Assembly (NCBI GenBank): GCA_963854735.1
Contig: OY978098.1
Span: forward strand, 2,740,001-2,804,000
Reading direction: 5' to 3'
Length of the DNA: 64,000 nt
From: Marvania coccoides
Taxonomy: Eukaryota > Chlorophyta > Trebouxiophyceae > Chlorellales > Chlorellaceae
Position numbers and translations under genes: made by a program. This document shows positions 56,011-64,000 of this stretch, piece after piece (within the stretch, counting starts at the first letter, position 1; every line of letters starts with the position of its first letter). Below the pieces are notes generated by a model. It did not search any database, was not told the origin of the DNA, and worked only from the letters and a program-made list of their open reading frames with translations.

Positions 56011-56427
56011 AGTGCGGCAGAGTTTAATAAACAATGAACTACCACCATTTTTTGTACAGCATACAAATCGATACAATTTTTTTGGTTCCTTGTCTGGTCT
56101 TTCGGTTTTCCTGTTTTGCTACGATTCAGCTGCATTTAGCGCCTCAATATCTTCTATACTACTTACCCTTTCTGTTTCACCCTTGTCTGACGACGACCTT
56201 CTTTGTTTTTCAAGCACCCTTGGCGTTGTAATAATTTCCGCCGTTGTTGTTACATTGGCATTTCCCCTCAAAAGGTTCAAAATAGAAGAAAGCAAGCCCG
56301 GTACACTTTTCTGCGCGTCATACCTCAACAACATGCGCGGCTCATCCAAGAATTCTTCAAATAAAAACCCTTCAGCAACCACACCACCGTAGTTTTGCTT
56401 CTTTCAAAACTCACTCAGTAGCCCCCC
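56011..56427 (-). other. 3' region of makorin gene with an in-line 87-codon minus-strand frame
   Basis: A minus-strand frame at 56382-56119 encodes FLFEEFLDEPRMLL and a polar tail (RRSSSDKGETERVSSIED). It is longer than expected by chance in such AT-rich DNA, and it begins shortly after the makorin stop. A GTGAGG donor sits 14 nt before that stop, but the acceptors that keep frame give introns of only about 48 nt or need a GC donor. It may be a last makorin exon, a separate small gene or chance; I could not decide. Confidence 0.3.
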
Positions 56428-58323
56428 TCATCGTCTCCTGCCCCTCACCCTGCCCTGTTTGACCACTATGAAGTCGCTCAGCCGTACAGGCTGCAAGCAC
56501 TGAATCTCGCCCTCGTTAGCAGCCACCCGCCGCGGTGCCACCTCCTCCAGCCGCCCGTCCTTGTAGGCATGACGGTACATGCAAGATGTCCCAAACGGAC
56601 AGTTGCCCTCTCCATATGCAAAGTGTCGGCAGTCGATTTCCGCCAGCTTTGCCTTGTAGCCCGCCACGACGGTCTCCCTGTCCTCCGGGGTGCCAGGCCA
56701 GGTGGAGGAGGGGGTGATGAAGTGGGTGGGCGTGCGGCAGATGGGGCAGGTTCGCAGCGCAGCGTCAACGTCGGCGCCGCCCGCGTACTGCTGCCGCCAG
56801 TTGCGAATGCACGACAGGCAAAAGGGGTGGTCGCAGCTCAGCAGCCCGAAGCGTCGGTCAGCTGGCGGCGGCTTCTCCACCACCCTCTCCATGCAAATTC
56901 CGCACTCAACGTGGGCGGAGCGGCGGACAGCCTCCAGGCGGTCGTGGCGGGCGCGGCACTCCTGCGCGTGCGCGTCGCGGGCGGCCGCGTCGACCGGGTG
57001 CAGGGCATACCGGCCACACGTCTATAAAAAAAAAAAAAAAAAAACGAAGGAAAGAAGAGGAATATTAGACCACGCAGAAAACCTATTAGTAGCAGTCATA
57101 TGTTCATCCGCCCTGTTCAATAAAGATACACATGCATGCTTCTTCTCGTTTCATTTTTTTTTCTTCTCACCTCACACCAGTCGCCGTGCGCTCCGTGGCA
57201 GCCCTCCCCCTGGGTGCACTGCCCCGTTGCGTACAGCTCCCAGCACAGCGACTGCAGCGCAGGGTTGGCGTAGAACCGAGCAGGGTCGCCCCCAGGCATG
57301 TGCCATGCTGGCGCAGTCATCGGAGGAGAAGTGCCAAGGCTGTGGTAATCGCCGCCTGACGAATAAGTTCCGTAAGATCCACCTGTCCAGTAGCCACCCC
57401 CCTCTGCTGCAGCTCCACCGCCGTAGTACCCTCCCTCTCCGTCGCCCTCCTCGCCCTCGTAATAATAGGACTGCCCGCCGCTGCCATCATCACCAACGTA
57501 CTCCTCTGCTGTCGTCACTGCGCCTTCTTCTGCCGCCCCGCGATCTTCGTAGTACAGCTGCTGCCCCAGGGAACCCACCACCGCGCTGGAGTCCTTCTCC
57601 TGCGCCTCTACCGGCCATTGATCTGGGGGAAGCTCCGTTGAGAATCTCCGTGGCGGCGGCAACGCCTCTGGCAGCAGCTGTGCCGTCAGCAGGCCCTGAG
57701 GGAGCGGCCCAGCGCCTGCCACAATGCATCCCAAGTCATCTGGCAACGCGTCATCCAGCGACAGGCTGGCGATCACGTCGTCATGCTCTGTTGTGCTGGC
57801 ATCTTCTCCGGCACCAAAGGGGTCAGCAGGGAGGTCCACCGGGGGCGGGGAAAGCCGCTCCTGCGCCTGCAGCGCCTCTAGCGCGCTGTCTGCGCTGCGC
57901 CCGCCGCTGTACGATGGCACAAGGTGCGCTGCTGCCCCGCCGAGGCGCAATTGCGAAATTGGGGCAACAGCTGTCAAGTCGTCGGCTGAGGGCTTTGGGA
58001 CGGGGGGAGCGGTGTAGCCTGGCACGGAGCGGTCCTCTCTGGGGGCCCACTCTGGTCGCACATGGTCGTAGCGGCACTGCAAACAGAGGCAATTGAGAAA
58101 GCGTCAGTTGAAAAGTTAATTGGAGGGGAAATCAATTTCAAGGGCAAAAAGAGACAGGAGAGGGGACACACCTTGTCACCGTACACGCACGAGCCTTTGA
58201 GCCAGTGCGTGCACACCTGGCAGGAGAAACAATGGGGAAGAAGGGTGAGATCAATTTTGAAAAAGTGCAATGAGAAACAGACGAGGCAGGCACAATGCGC
58301 CAGCGATCCAGCTTGGCAGCCAT
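56428..58323 (-). CDS. Makorin-type RING E3 ubiquitin ligase with C3H zinc fingers
   Basis: Four exons (58323-58294, 58216-58172, 58076-57171, 57021-56428) encode 524 aa. The order is makorin-like: C3H finger 1 ([20 protein letters not shown], joined across an intron), a long Gly/Tyr/Glu-rich middle, a C3H finger ([20 protein letters not shown]), a makorin-type Cys/His segment (CGRYALHP...ECRARH), a RING C3HC4 domain from residue 367 ([24 protein letters not shown]) and a last C3H ([20 protein letters not shown] with HA). Makorins ubiquitinate targets and bind RNA. The middle spacer (about 240 aa) is unusually long. The first exon's donor (ATT|GTGCCT) is weak, so the start is the least certain part. 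Confidence 0.85.
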
Positions 58324-58790
58324 CTCACCGAGTTCAAGGGATCGTTCCTGGAGTGGCTGAAAGTGCAGTTCTCTCCTTTGGCGCAGGTTCCATGCAGGAA
58401 GTATTTGCACAATATTGCCGATTTACTGCAAAATCAACGGTATGTGTGTGAGCTATTGGCCATTTCCCATAAATATAGTGAGCCATTGCGAGTGTAAGCT
58501 CCTATTATAAAAATAAATTCACTCAAGATCATTTTTGACTTTTTGAACAACCGCAACTTGCCATGTTCCTGTCGCCATGCTTGGTTGGTTTATGCAGTTT
58601 TTTTGTCCAAATGTGTTGCTAAAAATGCCTTGCATGCGAGGTCTTGTCCAAAGATTTTGTTTTTGTGCTGCGCTAATTTTGTTTGTTTTTCAAAGCACGG
58701 GCGTAAATACACGCAATTCTCGGGCCTCGTGCATAATTTAGGGCAGTTCACCTGATATCCATTTCATTTAGCGGCGTGCCGACCAGGCAA
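58324..58790. promoter_or_regulatory. Divergent promoter region, makorin (-) / thiolase (+)
   Basis: 467 AT-rich bases between two start codons; no gene or recognised box inside. Confidence 0.4.
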
Positions 58791-60302
58791 ATGCAGCGAG
58801 GGCTCCGTCATTTGCAATCTTCGTTTCGTTCAATAAATCTGCTTAGCCTCGAACCGTTCAGTTTAGGAGGGCTGCCCTCGCTCATGGGCGGTATGATGGC
58901 AGATCACACAAACAGGCAGGCACAGCCGACAGACCAAGCCCTTGCGGGCGCCTCCAAGCGGCGCCGAGCCCTTTCCAACGGTGCCGCCGAGCCTCAGAGC
59001 CACGCAGCTTTTCCCCCCGTTTACATTTGCGCAGCCGCTCGCACGCCCCTGGGCGCCTTCCAAGGCGGCCTATCCCACCTGTCAGCCCCCGACCTAGGCG
59101 CCATCGCCATCAAAGCCGCTGTGGAGCGTGCTGGCATTCCTGTTTCGGCGATTGGAGAGGTCTTCTTGGGCAACGTGTGCAGTGCCAACCTGGGGCAGGC
59201 CCCCGCCCGTCAAGCTGCGCTCAAAGCGGGGCTCCCCCGCGGCTGCGATGCCACTTCCATCAACAAAGTGTGTTCCTCGGGGCTCAAAGCTGTGTCCCTT
59301 GGGGCCCAGGCCATCGCGCTGGGGCAGCACGGCGTGGTGGTTGCTGGTGGCATGGAGAGCATGACCAACATCCCTTACTACGCGCCTGCGCTGCGGCAGG
59401 GTGCCCGCCTGGGGCATGCAGCGCTGCTGGACGGCATGCTGATGGATGGGCTAACAGACGCTGGCGCAGGCATCCACATGGGGGAGTGCGCAGGTGTGTT
59501 TGTAGAGGGAAAAAATCTACAACTAATAAATTAACAAGACCTTTTTATCTTTCCTTTTTTTGGTATTGCAGAGATGTGCGCTGAGAAGCTCGGCATCACG
59601 CGGGAGCTGCAAGACGCGCACGCCATCGAGAGCGTTGAGCGCGCTCGGCAGGCCGCAGCGGCGGGACACTCCGCATGGGAGATCGTTGCCGTGGAACGCC
59701 CCGCTAAAAAGAAAGGAGCTCAGCCTCCCCTTCCAGTCTCAGAAGATGAATCCATAGCCAAGATGGACCCCGACAAGCTGCGCCGCCTGCCGCCTTTCTT
59801 CAAACCTCAAGGCGGCAGCGTGACTGCTGGCAACTCCTCGCCGATCACTGACGGCGCTGCAGCGGTGGTTCTGGCGTCAGCAGAGGCGGTGCGGAGGCAC
59901 AACCTGCCGGTGCTGGGCCGCATCCTCGGGTTTGCAGACGCAGCGCAGGACCCTGTTGATTTTTCCACCACCCCGGCTCTGGCAATACCGCTGGCTTTGG
60001 AACGAGCGGGAGTCAGCCAAGAAGAGGTTGAGTACTACGAGGTCAACGAGGCGTTCTCTGTGGTGGACCTGGCGAATCAGAAGCTGCTGGGCCTGGATCC
60101 GCAGCGTGTGAATGTGTTTGGCGGGGCGGTAGCGGTGGGACATCCCATAGGAGCCTCGGGTGCTCGCATTCTGGTGACACTGCTGAATGTGCTGCGCGTG
60201 AAAGACGCCAAGCTGGGGGTGGCAGCGATATGCAATGGTGGGGGTGGGGCCACCGCGATGGTGATTGAGCGCACCGTCACCGCAGACGCCCAAAAACTTT
60301 GA
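58791..60302 (+). CDS. Acetyl-CoA C-acetyltransferase (thiolase II)
   Basis: Two exons (58791-59493, 59572-60302) encode 477 aa. The thiolase triad is complete: nucleophilic C161 (INKVCSSGLK), H425 (GHPIGASGAR) and C455 (ICNGGGGATA). GGMESMTNIPYY, MGECAE and AGNSSPITDGAAA also match acetoacetyl-CoA thiolases, as does the 'DAHAIESVERA' segment. It condenses two acetyl-CoA to acetoacetyl-CoA, feeding isoprenoid or amino-acid metabolism, or works in reverse. The N-terminal ~75 residues precede the enzyme domain and start with a basic amphipathic stretch (MQRGLRHLQSSFRSINLLS) that fits a mitochondrial targeting peptide (inference). Confidence 0.93.
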
Positions 60303-60582
60303 AACGTACACACGCTTCGAAATACCTCAAGTGATCTGTATCTGTATTATATTTCCAGGGAATGATTTCAGCGGCGGCGGGGTATTTTCCCCAATCTTTT
60401 TCTCTTTTTCCATTCAAGAATTACCTCCTCAATTTTCTCTACAACCCACCAAAATTTTGAACACACGCTATAAAAACCACATTTAATAAACTGTCAGAAC
60501 TACCGACCGATACGCATGTTTTCATTCTAGTTCATTTCTTACATCTCATGTTTCTTCTTTTCCCCATATTCAATTTTAAGCA

Positions 60583-61071
60583 TTACTCATTTTGTAATAG
60601 CAGCGCTTGACAAGCTTTGCCGGGACGTCCTCGCAGAGCCCCTATCAATGCGTCCACATGGCCTTTTGTCTCCTCTAACACCACGCTTGTGTCAATCACA
60701 AACTCCGCTCGCCGCCGCTTCTCTTCGTCCGGCATTTGTCGCGTCAGAATGGCTTCCAGCTTCTCCTCCGTCATGCCTTCTCTCGCCAGCACCCGCTCCC
60801 GCTGCAACGCTGCTGGCGCGCTCACCACAGCCACCGCGTCGCACTGCGCTTCTGAACCAGTCTCGAACAGCAAAGGTATGTCAAGGACGACCAGCCGACC
60901 GCCTTGCGCCGCCACCGCTGCAATGGCTCTTCGTTTTTCTGCGTGCACCAACGGGTGGACGATGGATTCCAGCAGTTTTAGCGCGCCAGGTTTGCCGACG
61001 ACCTTGGTGCTGAGTAGGGGGCGGCTGATGGCCCCGTCGACCACTAGATCGTCTCCATCAAGCGCATCCCC
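60583..61071 (-). CDS. Dephospho-CoA kinase (CoaE-like), 5' end missing
   Basis: One exon of 163 codons ending TAA 60585-60583, read from an acceptor-like CAAG at 61074-61072. Matches CoaE from its middle on: VVDGAISRPLL, ALKLLESIVHPLV, LVVLDIPLLFETG, CDAVAVVSAPAALQRERVLA, LTRQMPDEEKRRRAEFVIDT. The N-terminal P-loop (GLTGGIGSGKS in the family) and about 40-60 residues are absent. I found no such sequence on the minus strand up to the next gene at 61911. CoaE phosphorylates dephospho-CoA in the last step of coenzyme A synthesis. As it stands the locus is a fragment: a distant first exon, a truncation or a misassembly. Confidence 0.6.
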   Translation of the reverse strand, partial: GDALDGDDLVVDGAISRPLLSTKVVGKPGALKLLESIVHPLVHAEKRRAIAAVAAQGGRLVVLDIPLLFETGSEAQCDAVAVVSAPAALQRERVLAREGMTEEKLEAILTRQMPDEEKRRRAEFVIDTSVVLEETKGHVDALIGALRGRPGKACQALLLQNE

Positions 61072-61089
61072 CTTGAATGGACGGGCCAA

Positions 61090-61584
61090 ATGGAAGACGA
61101 GATTATCCACGCCCACGCCCACCTCCTTTTGGACGTTGTCCCGCAATTCTGGACAGCCCCCGCTGTGAATGTCGCCTTTCAAGACATCGGCAAGAGCGGC
61201 CAAACCAAGACCTACCACGAGTTCATGCTGCCCATGCGCGTGGGGCGTGCTCTGGCCGGCAGCACCAACCAGAAGAGCGGCCTGCGCCAGCTGCCCTCCG
61301 CTTTCCTTGTGTCCATATGGCCCCTCTCTGATCTCTCGCGGCTCAAGGTCATGAGCGAACAGAGAAAAGAGCACGAAGAGAACCTGGCGCTGTTGGAGCT
61401 GCATCGCGCGGTGCAGGAAATGCAAACGGCAGAGCAGCAGTCAAGAATTGAAGGTTTCAAATTGTTTGAAAGAGATAGCGGTGAGTCCATTATCAACAAA
61501 ATGCTGCGTACAATTCAGCGGAGGCTGAATTTGAGGACACAGCCATGGCGGTCATGCATGCATTGCTCATCACGAAGTGGCTGA
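61090..61584 (+). CDS. Orphan plus-strand exon, head to head with the CoaE fragment
   Basis: A 164-codon frame starting only 19 bases from the CoaE fragment and pointing away from it. The protein looks real: a beta-rich start (PQFWTAPAVNVAFQDIG, HEFMLPMRVGRALAG) followed by a charged helix (RLKVMSEQRKEHEENLALLE). A GTGAGT donor at about 61481 suggests the exon ends there. A CAG acceptor-like site near 61154 could be its left border. The first half has a weak, unproven likeness to adaptin appendage domains. It has no visible promoter or full gene around it. Confidence 0.35.
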   Translation: MEDEIIHAHAHLLLDVVPQFWTAPAVNVAFQDIGKSGQTKTYHEFMLPMRVGRALAGSTNQKSGLRQLPSAFLVSIWPLSDLSRLKVMSEQRKEHEENLALLELHRAVQEMQTAEQQSRIEGFKLFERDSGESIINKMLRTIQRRLNLRTQPWRSCMHCSSRSG

Positions 61585-61910
61585 CAGTGGTGAGGTTTCA
61601 AGGTTGAAGGTTGAAGGAAGGCCGCTGCGAAGGTTGTCGTTTGTTACTTGAAAAAAAAACTGCGTTCGATAAACAAAAAGAATGAAGCATGCATCGAAAC
61701 AAAAAAAATCACGCATTTCCGTCAAACACTCTGTCGTTCGTTGAAATCAATTTGATTTGAAAAAAAATGAGGAAGCAGCATAATAATAATATTTCCGAAA
61801 AATCAATGAGCTATGCATGCATGCATGCATGCATGTGCGCACACGCTGGAAAGTATTGCAAAATATAGCAATCATAGGAGCAATGCACTTCCAGAAACTT
61901 CTGCTACCAT
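61585..61910. other. Intergenic region
   Basis: AT-rich. Contains GAGGTTTCAAGGTTGAAGG near 61592-61610 (cousin of the 708-748 hairpin motif) and a short (GCAT)n run near 61815-61835. No gene. Confidence 0.5.
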
Positions 61911-62942
61911 TCAGGGGTCGTGATGGTGGTAGCGATCTTGCCAAGGCCAGCTTTTGTGGCGCTCGGGATGATTCCAGCGGCACTTACGGTCGGGTTTCAC
62001 ACATTGACCCCAGTCCGCGCTGCCGCGCTTCTCCAGGGAAACCCACTTAAGAGCAATGTCAGGCTTGAGGCAGAGGGTCTCGCAGTGCCTGAAAAATATA
62101 TATAAAAAAGCATGGGACAAAAATAAAATCGAGTTCAGAGAAACTCATGGAGATTTGACCATGAACATGAACATGCTAGTCACATGGCCAATATTCGCAT
62201 ACTATAATGAGTGCATGCTAACATAATAAAATGTGCATACTCACCTCTTTCTAGTTGGGCAATAGCAAACCAAGTTTCCATCAGGAGGCGTAGGGCGCTT
62301 GCGGTTGCGTTTGTGCAGGTGGCAGTTGGGCGGAGGTACAGTTGTTCCGACCTCCATATTATCAAATATGAAACTATCAAACTTCACCGTCTCTCCAAAT
62401 TTCACCACTTCGATGGGATCGTCAACGTCGCTGATCACGCCCCAAAAACACACTCCAAAATTGGCTTGAGGAGTGGTATTCGGCACATCATAGACGCGAG
62501 TTGCTTTGTTGACAGTTGTAATTTCAAGCTGACCGCCCAGAGTGCCAATGCCTAACCCGTAAAAGCCAAAGGCAGTGACTGGTTTTGAGGCGGGGAATGT
62601 CACTGTGAAATTTTCATATGTCAATAACGCGCAAGTTTCGTAGATGGGAAAATCAGTGGTTACCCGCCCATCACTCTCTCCAGGATCCGTAGTGAGCTTT
62701 GCTGGACCTCCGGCTTTGAAATAGCCGGTGAAGGTGAGGTCAAGGGGGGGTAAGGTACCATTTGCAAACGACTCAAAGCCTTCAACGTGGCTTTCAAGAA
62801 GCTTGGAAACAAAGTTGCTGTGCGCTTGGTCTGAGTTCGGCCACGTCGCCGCAGGGCCGAGATCTTCCCCAAAGAAGGTCTGGGGAACCGCCACGGTGCT
62901 GGAAACCAGCACGGCAAAAACCGCATGCGTGAGAGCCCGCAT
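61911..62942 (-). CDS. Secreted protein resembling bacterial PEP-CTERM-type proteins
   Basis: Two exons (62942-62245, 62088-61911) encode 291 aa. Residues 1-19 are a signal peptide (MRALTHAVFAVLVSSTVAVP). Residues 20-205 follow a pattern I know from bacterial PEP-CTERM-anchored extracellular proteins: TFFGEDLGPAATWPNSDQAH, then ESHVEGFESFANGTLPPLDL, PVTAFGFYGLGIGTLGGQLE, and a later VCFWGVISD...FDSFIFDNMEVG. The bacterial sorting helix itself is absent. Instead exon 2 adds a Cys/Trp/His-rich basic tail (CETLCLKP, CRWNHPERHKSWPWQ). The donor AG|GTGAGT contains a TGA, so intron retention would end the protein 59 residues early. Function unknown; probably cell surface or matrix. Confidence 0.65.
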
Positions 62943-63261
62943 AGCTACAGAAGAGATGAAGAGCGCATCAAGTTATGAGCACGAAATGCACCCAGCTCTG
63001 ATTTTGTTGTTGGAAACCCTTCGGCCTCTGCCTCCCCGACATGCACATGCCACTCACCTAATTCTTCTTCTAGGTGCTGCTGTTGCCTTGTTTCAATAGC
63101 TGCAGAACGATAGAAAAGCGGAGTATAAGATCGGAGTACATAAGATCTAAAGATTGAATTCATAACAGTTTGGACAAACCCTGCTGTGAGCTGATTTGTT
63201 ACCCTACGGTCGGCCCTTCCTCCCCAACACGTGCATGCCACTTTCCTACGTCTGCTTCTAG

Positions 63262-63264
<3 letters not shown>

Positions 63265-63300
<36 letters not shown>
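63265..63300 (+). repeat. (CTG)12 microsatellite
   Basis: Twelve CTG units in the right-hand copy of a diverged duplication. The left copy has only CTGCTG then TTG at the same place. Confidence 0.9.
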
Positions 63301-63303
<3 letters not shown>

Positions 63304-63425
63304 TTGTTTGTTTCAATTCAATTCTTAACAAGAAACTCTATAAATATACTACGACTGGCTGAAAAGCTACAACACAAGAAACTGGGGGCGAGAAAACAAT
63401 AAAACCGGCCCGAAAAGTAGCATAC

Positions 63426-63465
63426 TAAGGTAGTACAAGTCGTTCGAACGACTTGTACTACCTTA
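63426..63465. repeat. 40-bp perfect palindrome, centre TTCGAA
   Basis: Bases 63426-63445 are the exact reverse complement of 63446-63465, with no spacer. Each arm reads TAAGGTAGTACAAGTCGTTC. Two more dyads follow: 63469-63482 (14 bp, centre GAATTC) and 63511-63525 (7-bp arms, 1-nt centre). Confidence 0.95.
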
Positions 63466-64000
63466 ACGACGAGAATTCTCGTGGTTATAAAGGGCGCAAC
63501 GTCGTCTAATCGCCCGAATCGGGCGCAAAAAAATTAGGAAGAGACATTCTTTTTTTCTCTCGTGAATGAATGGGTGATTAAGTGAAAATGAGAGCAAGGC
63601 ATCCAGCCGAGACATTAGGACCTAAGTAGTACTCTTTGGTGAGACACAAACACAATTCTCTCCACTCCTCCTGAATTGTTAGGACCAAGCTTGACTCTCT
63701 GCTTTGTGGCCTTTGTTGCCGTGTCCGTACGGAGTCTATACTCTCGTTTTTTTTGTTTTTTTTTCTCCTGCCGCCGCCAGCTCTTTCTTTTCAGCGAATT
63801 TCCCTTCCTTCCTCGCTCTTTCCTTGATTTCCTTCCCTCTCCCACATCCCTCGGTTGTCTCAACATATCCCCTCCCACGCAGTACGGTGGATTCAGGGCG
63901 GGGTACAACACAGACGAGTCAGACACGAGACTTGTATGGTACAGGATGCGGTACATCATAGAACAGCACGTGCTGCGCAAATCGACGGTACATGACGTGG

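Larger units (their letters stand above)
62943..64000. other. Non-coding region rich in palindromes and repeats
   Basis: No convincing gene. Holds two diverged copies of a roughly 80-bp segment (about 63020-63100 and 63208-63320), a (CTG)12 run at 63265-63300 and three consecutive palindromes between 63426 and 63525 with a TATAAA at 63486-63491. Longer minus-strand frames here are low complexity (poly-Ala from CTG repeats). Confidence 0.6.

Noticed and set aside
61072..61425. Minus-strand extension of the CoaE frame to a start at 61425
   Set aside because: The frame stays open, but the translated extension has no CoaE features (no P-loop) and is antisense to a plus-strand frame with better protein-like content.
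1..64000. CRISPR arrays, bacterial operons, rRNA genes, transposase or reverse-transcriptase genes
   Set aside because: None seen. The genes are intron-bearing and eukaryotic, and no frame shows transposase, integrase or RT motifs.

Overview
This window comes from the nuclear genome of a photosynthetic eukaryote, most likely a flagellate-bearing green alga. The evidence is an LHCII-type chlorophyll a/b protein with a simple plastid transit peptide, a plant-type N-acetylglutamate synthase, a plant-type COX7a-like subunit and a complete axonemal outer-arm dynein heavy chain. Several genes also have TGTAA poly(A) signals, which are typical of chlorophytes. Exons are GC-rich and introns are short (mostly 70-150 nt) and AT-rich. 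I rebuilt 17 spliced genes by hand so that every exon junction keeps frame, about 63 introns in all. Five of these need a GC-AG intron.

Layout. 1-153: C-terminus of a probable beta-carbonic anhydrase. 0.8-2.9 kb (-): secreted pectate-lyase-superfamily protein. 3.8-5.6 kb (+): ZSWIM7/SWS1, then only 14 nt later an acidic single-TM orphan protein. 6.0-14.2 kb (+): a 2520-residue Ala-rich helical protein of no recognised family. 14.4-15.4 kb (-): ankyrin protein with an in-frame UAG. 15.6-18.8 kb (-): a fusion of a tryptophan-2,3-dioxygenase-like heme domain with a kynureninase-like PLP domain. 19.6-20.8 kb (+): plastid rhodanese. 21.2-23.4 kb (+): NAGS. 23.7-24.3 kb (-): MIF tautomerase, divergent from MCM9 (24.6-26.8 kb, +). 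28.1-29.7 kb (-): RlmN-type radical SAM methyltransferase, divergent from COX7a-like (30.0-30.3 kb, +). 31.2-33.8 kb (+): KH-domain RNA-binding protein. 35.5-36.8 kb (+): LHCII. 37.3-39.4 kb (-): ATG8 with a 942-bp tandem duplication that leaves a 5'-truncated second copy. 39.7-55.5 kb (+): gamma-type outer-arm dynein heavy chain, 19 exons, 4564 aa. 55.7-56.0 kb (+): Mpo1/DUF962. 56.4-58.3 kb (-): makorin-type E3 ligase. 58.8-60.3 kb (+): acetyl-CoA acetyltransferase. 60.6-61.6 kb: a dephospho-CoA kinase lacking its P-loop, head to head with an orphan exon. 61.9-62.9 kb (-): a secreted protein resembling bacterial PEP-CTERM-type proteins. 62.9-64 kb: no gene seen; a 40-bp perfect palindrome followed by two smaller ones.

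Themes. The genes are mostly unrelated housekeeping functions in compact, often divergent pairs. Two, ZSWIM7 and MCM9, belong to homologous-recombination repair. The most novel items are the TDO-kynureninase fusion, the 14-nt-spaced ZSWIM7 gene pair, the exact ATG8 duplication, the UAG-interrupted ankyrin gene, the frequent GC-AG introns and the palindrome cluster. Exon coordinates are manual predictions from splice consensus and frame; no transcript or database search was available.
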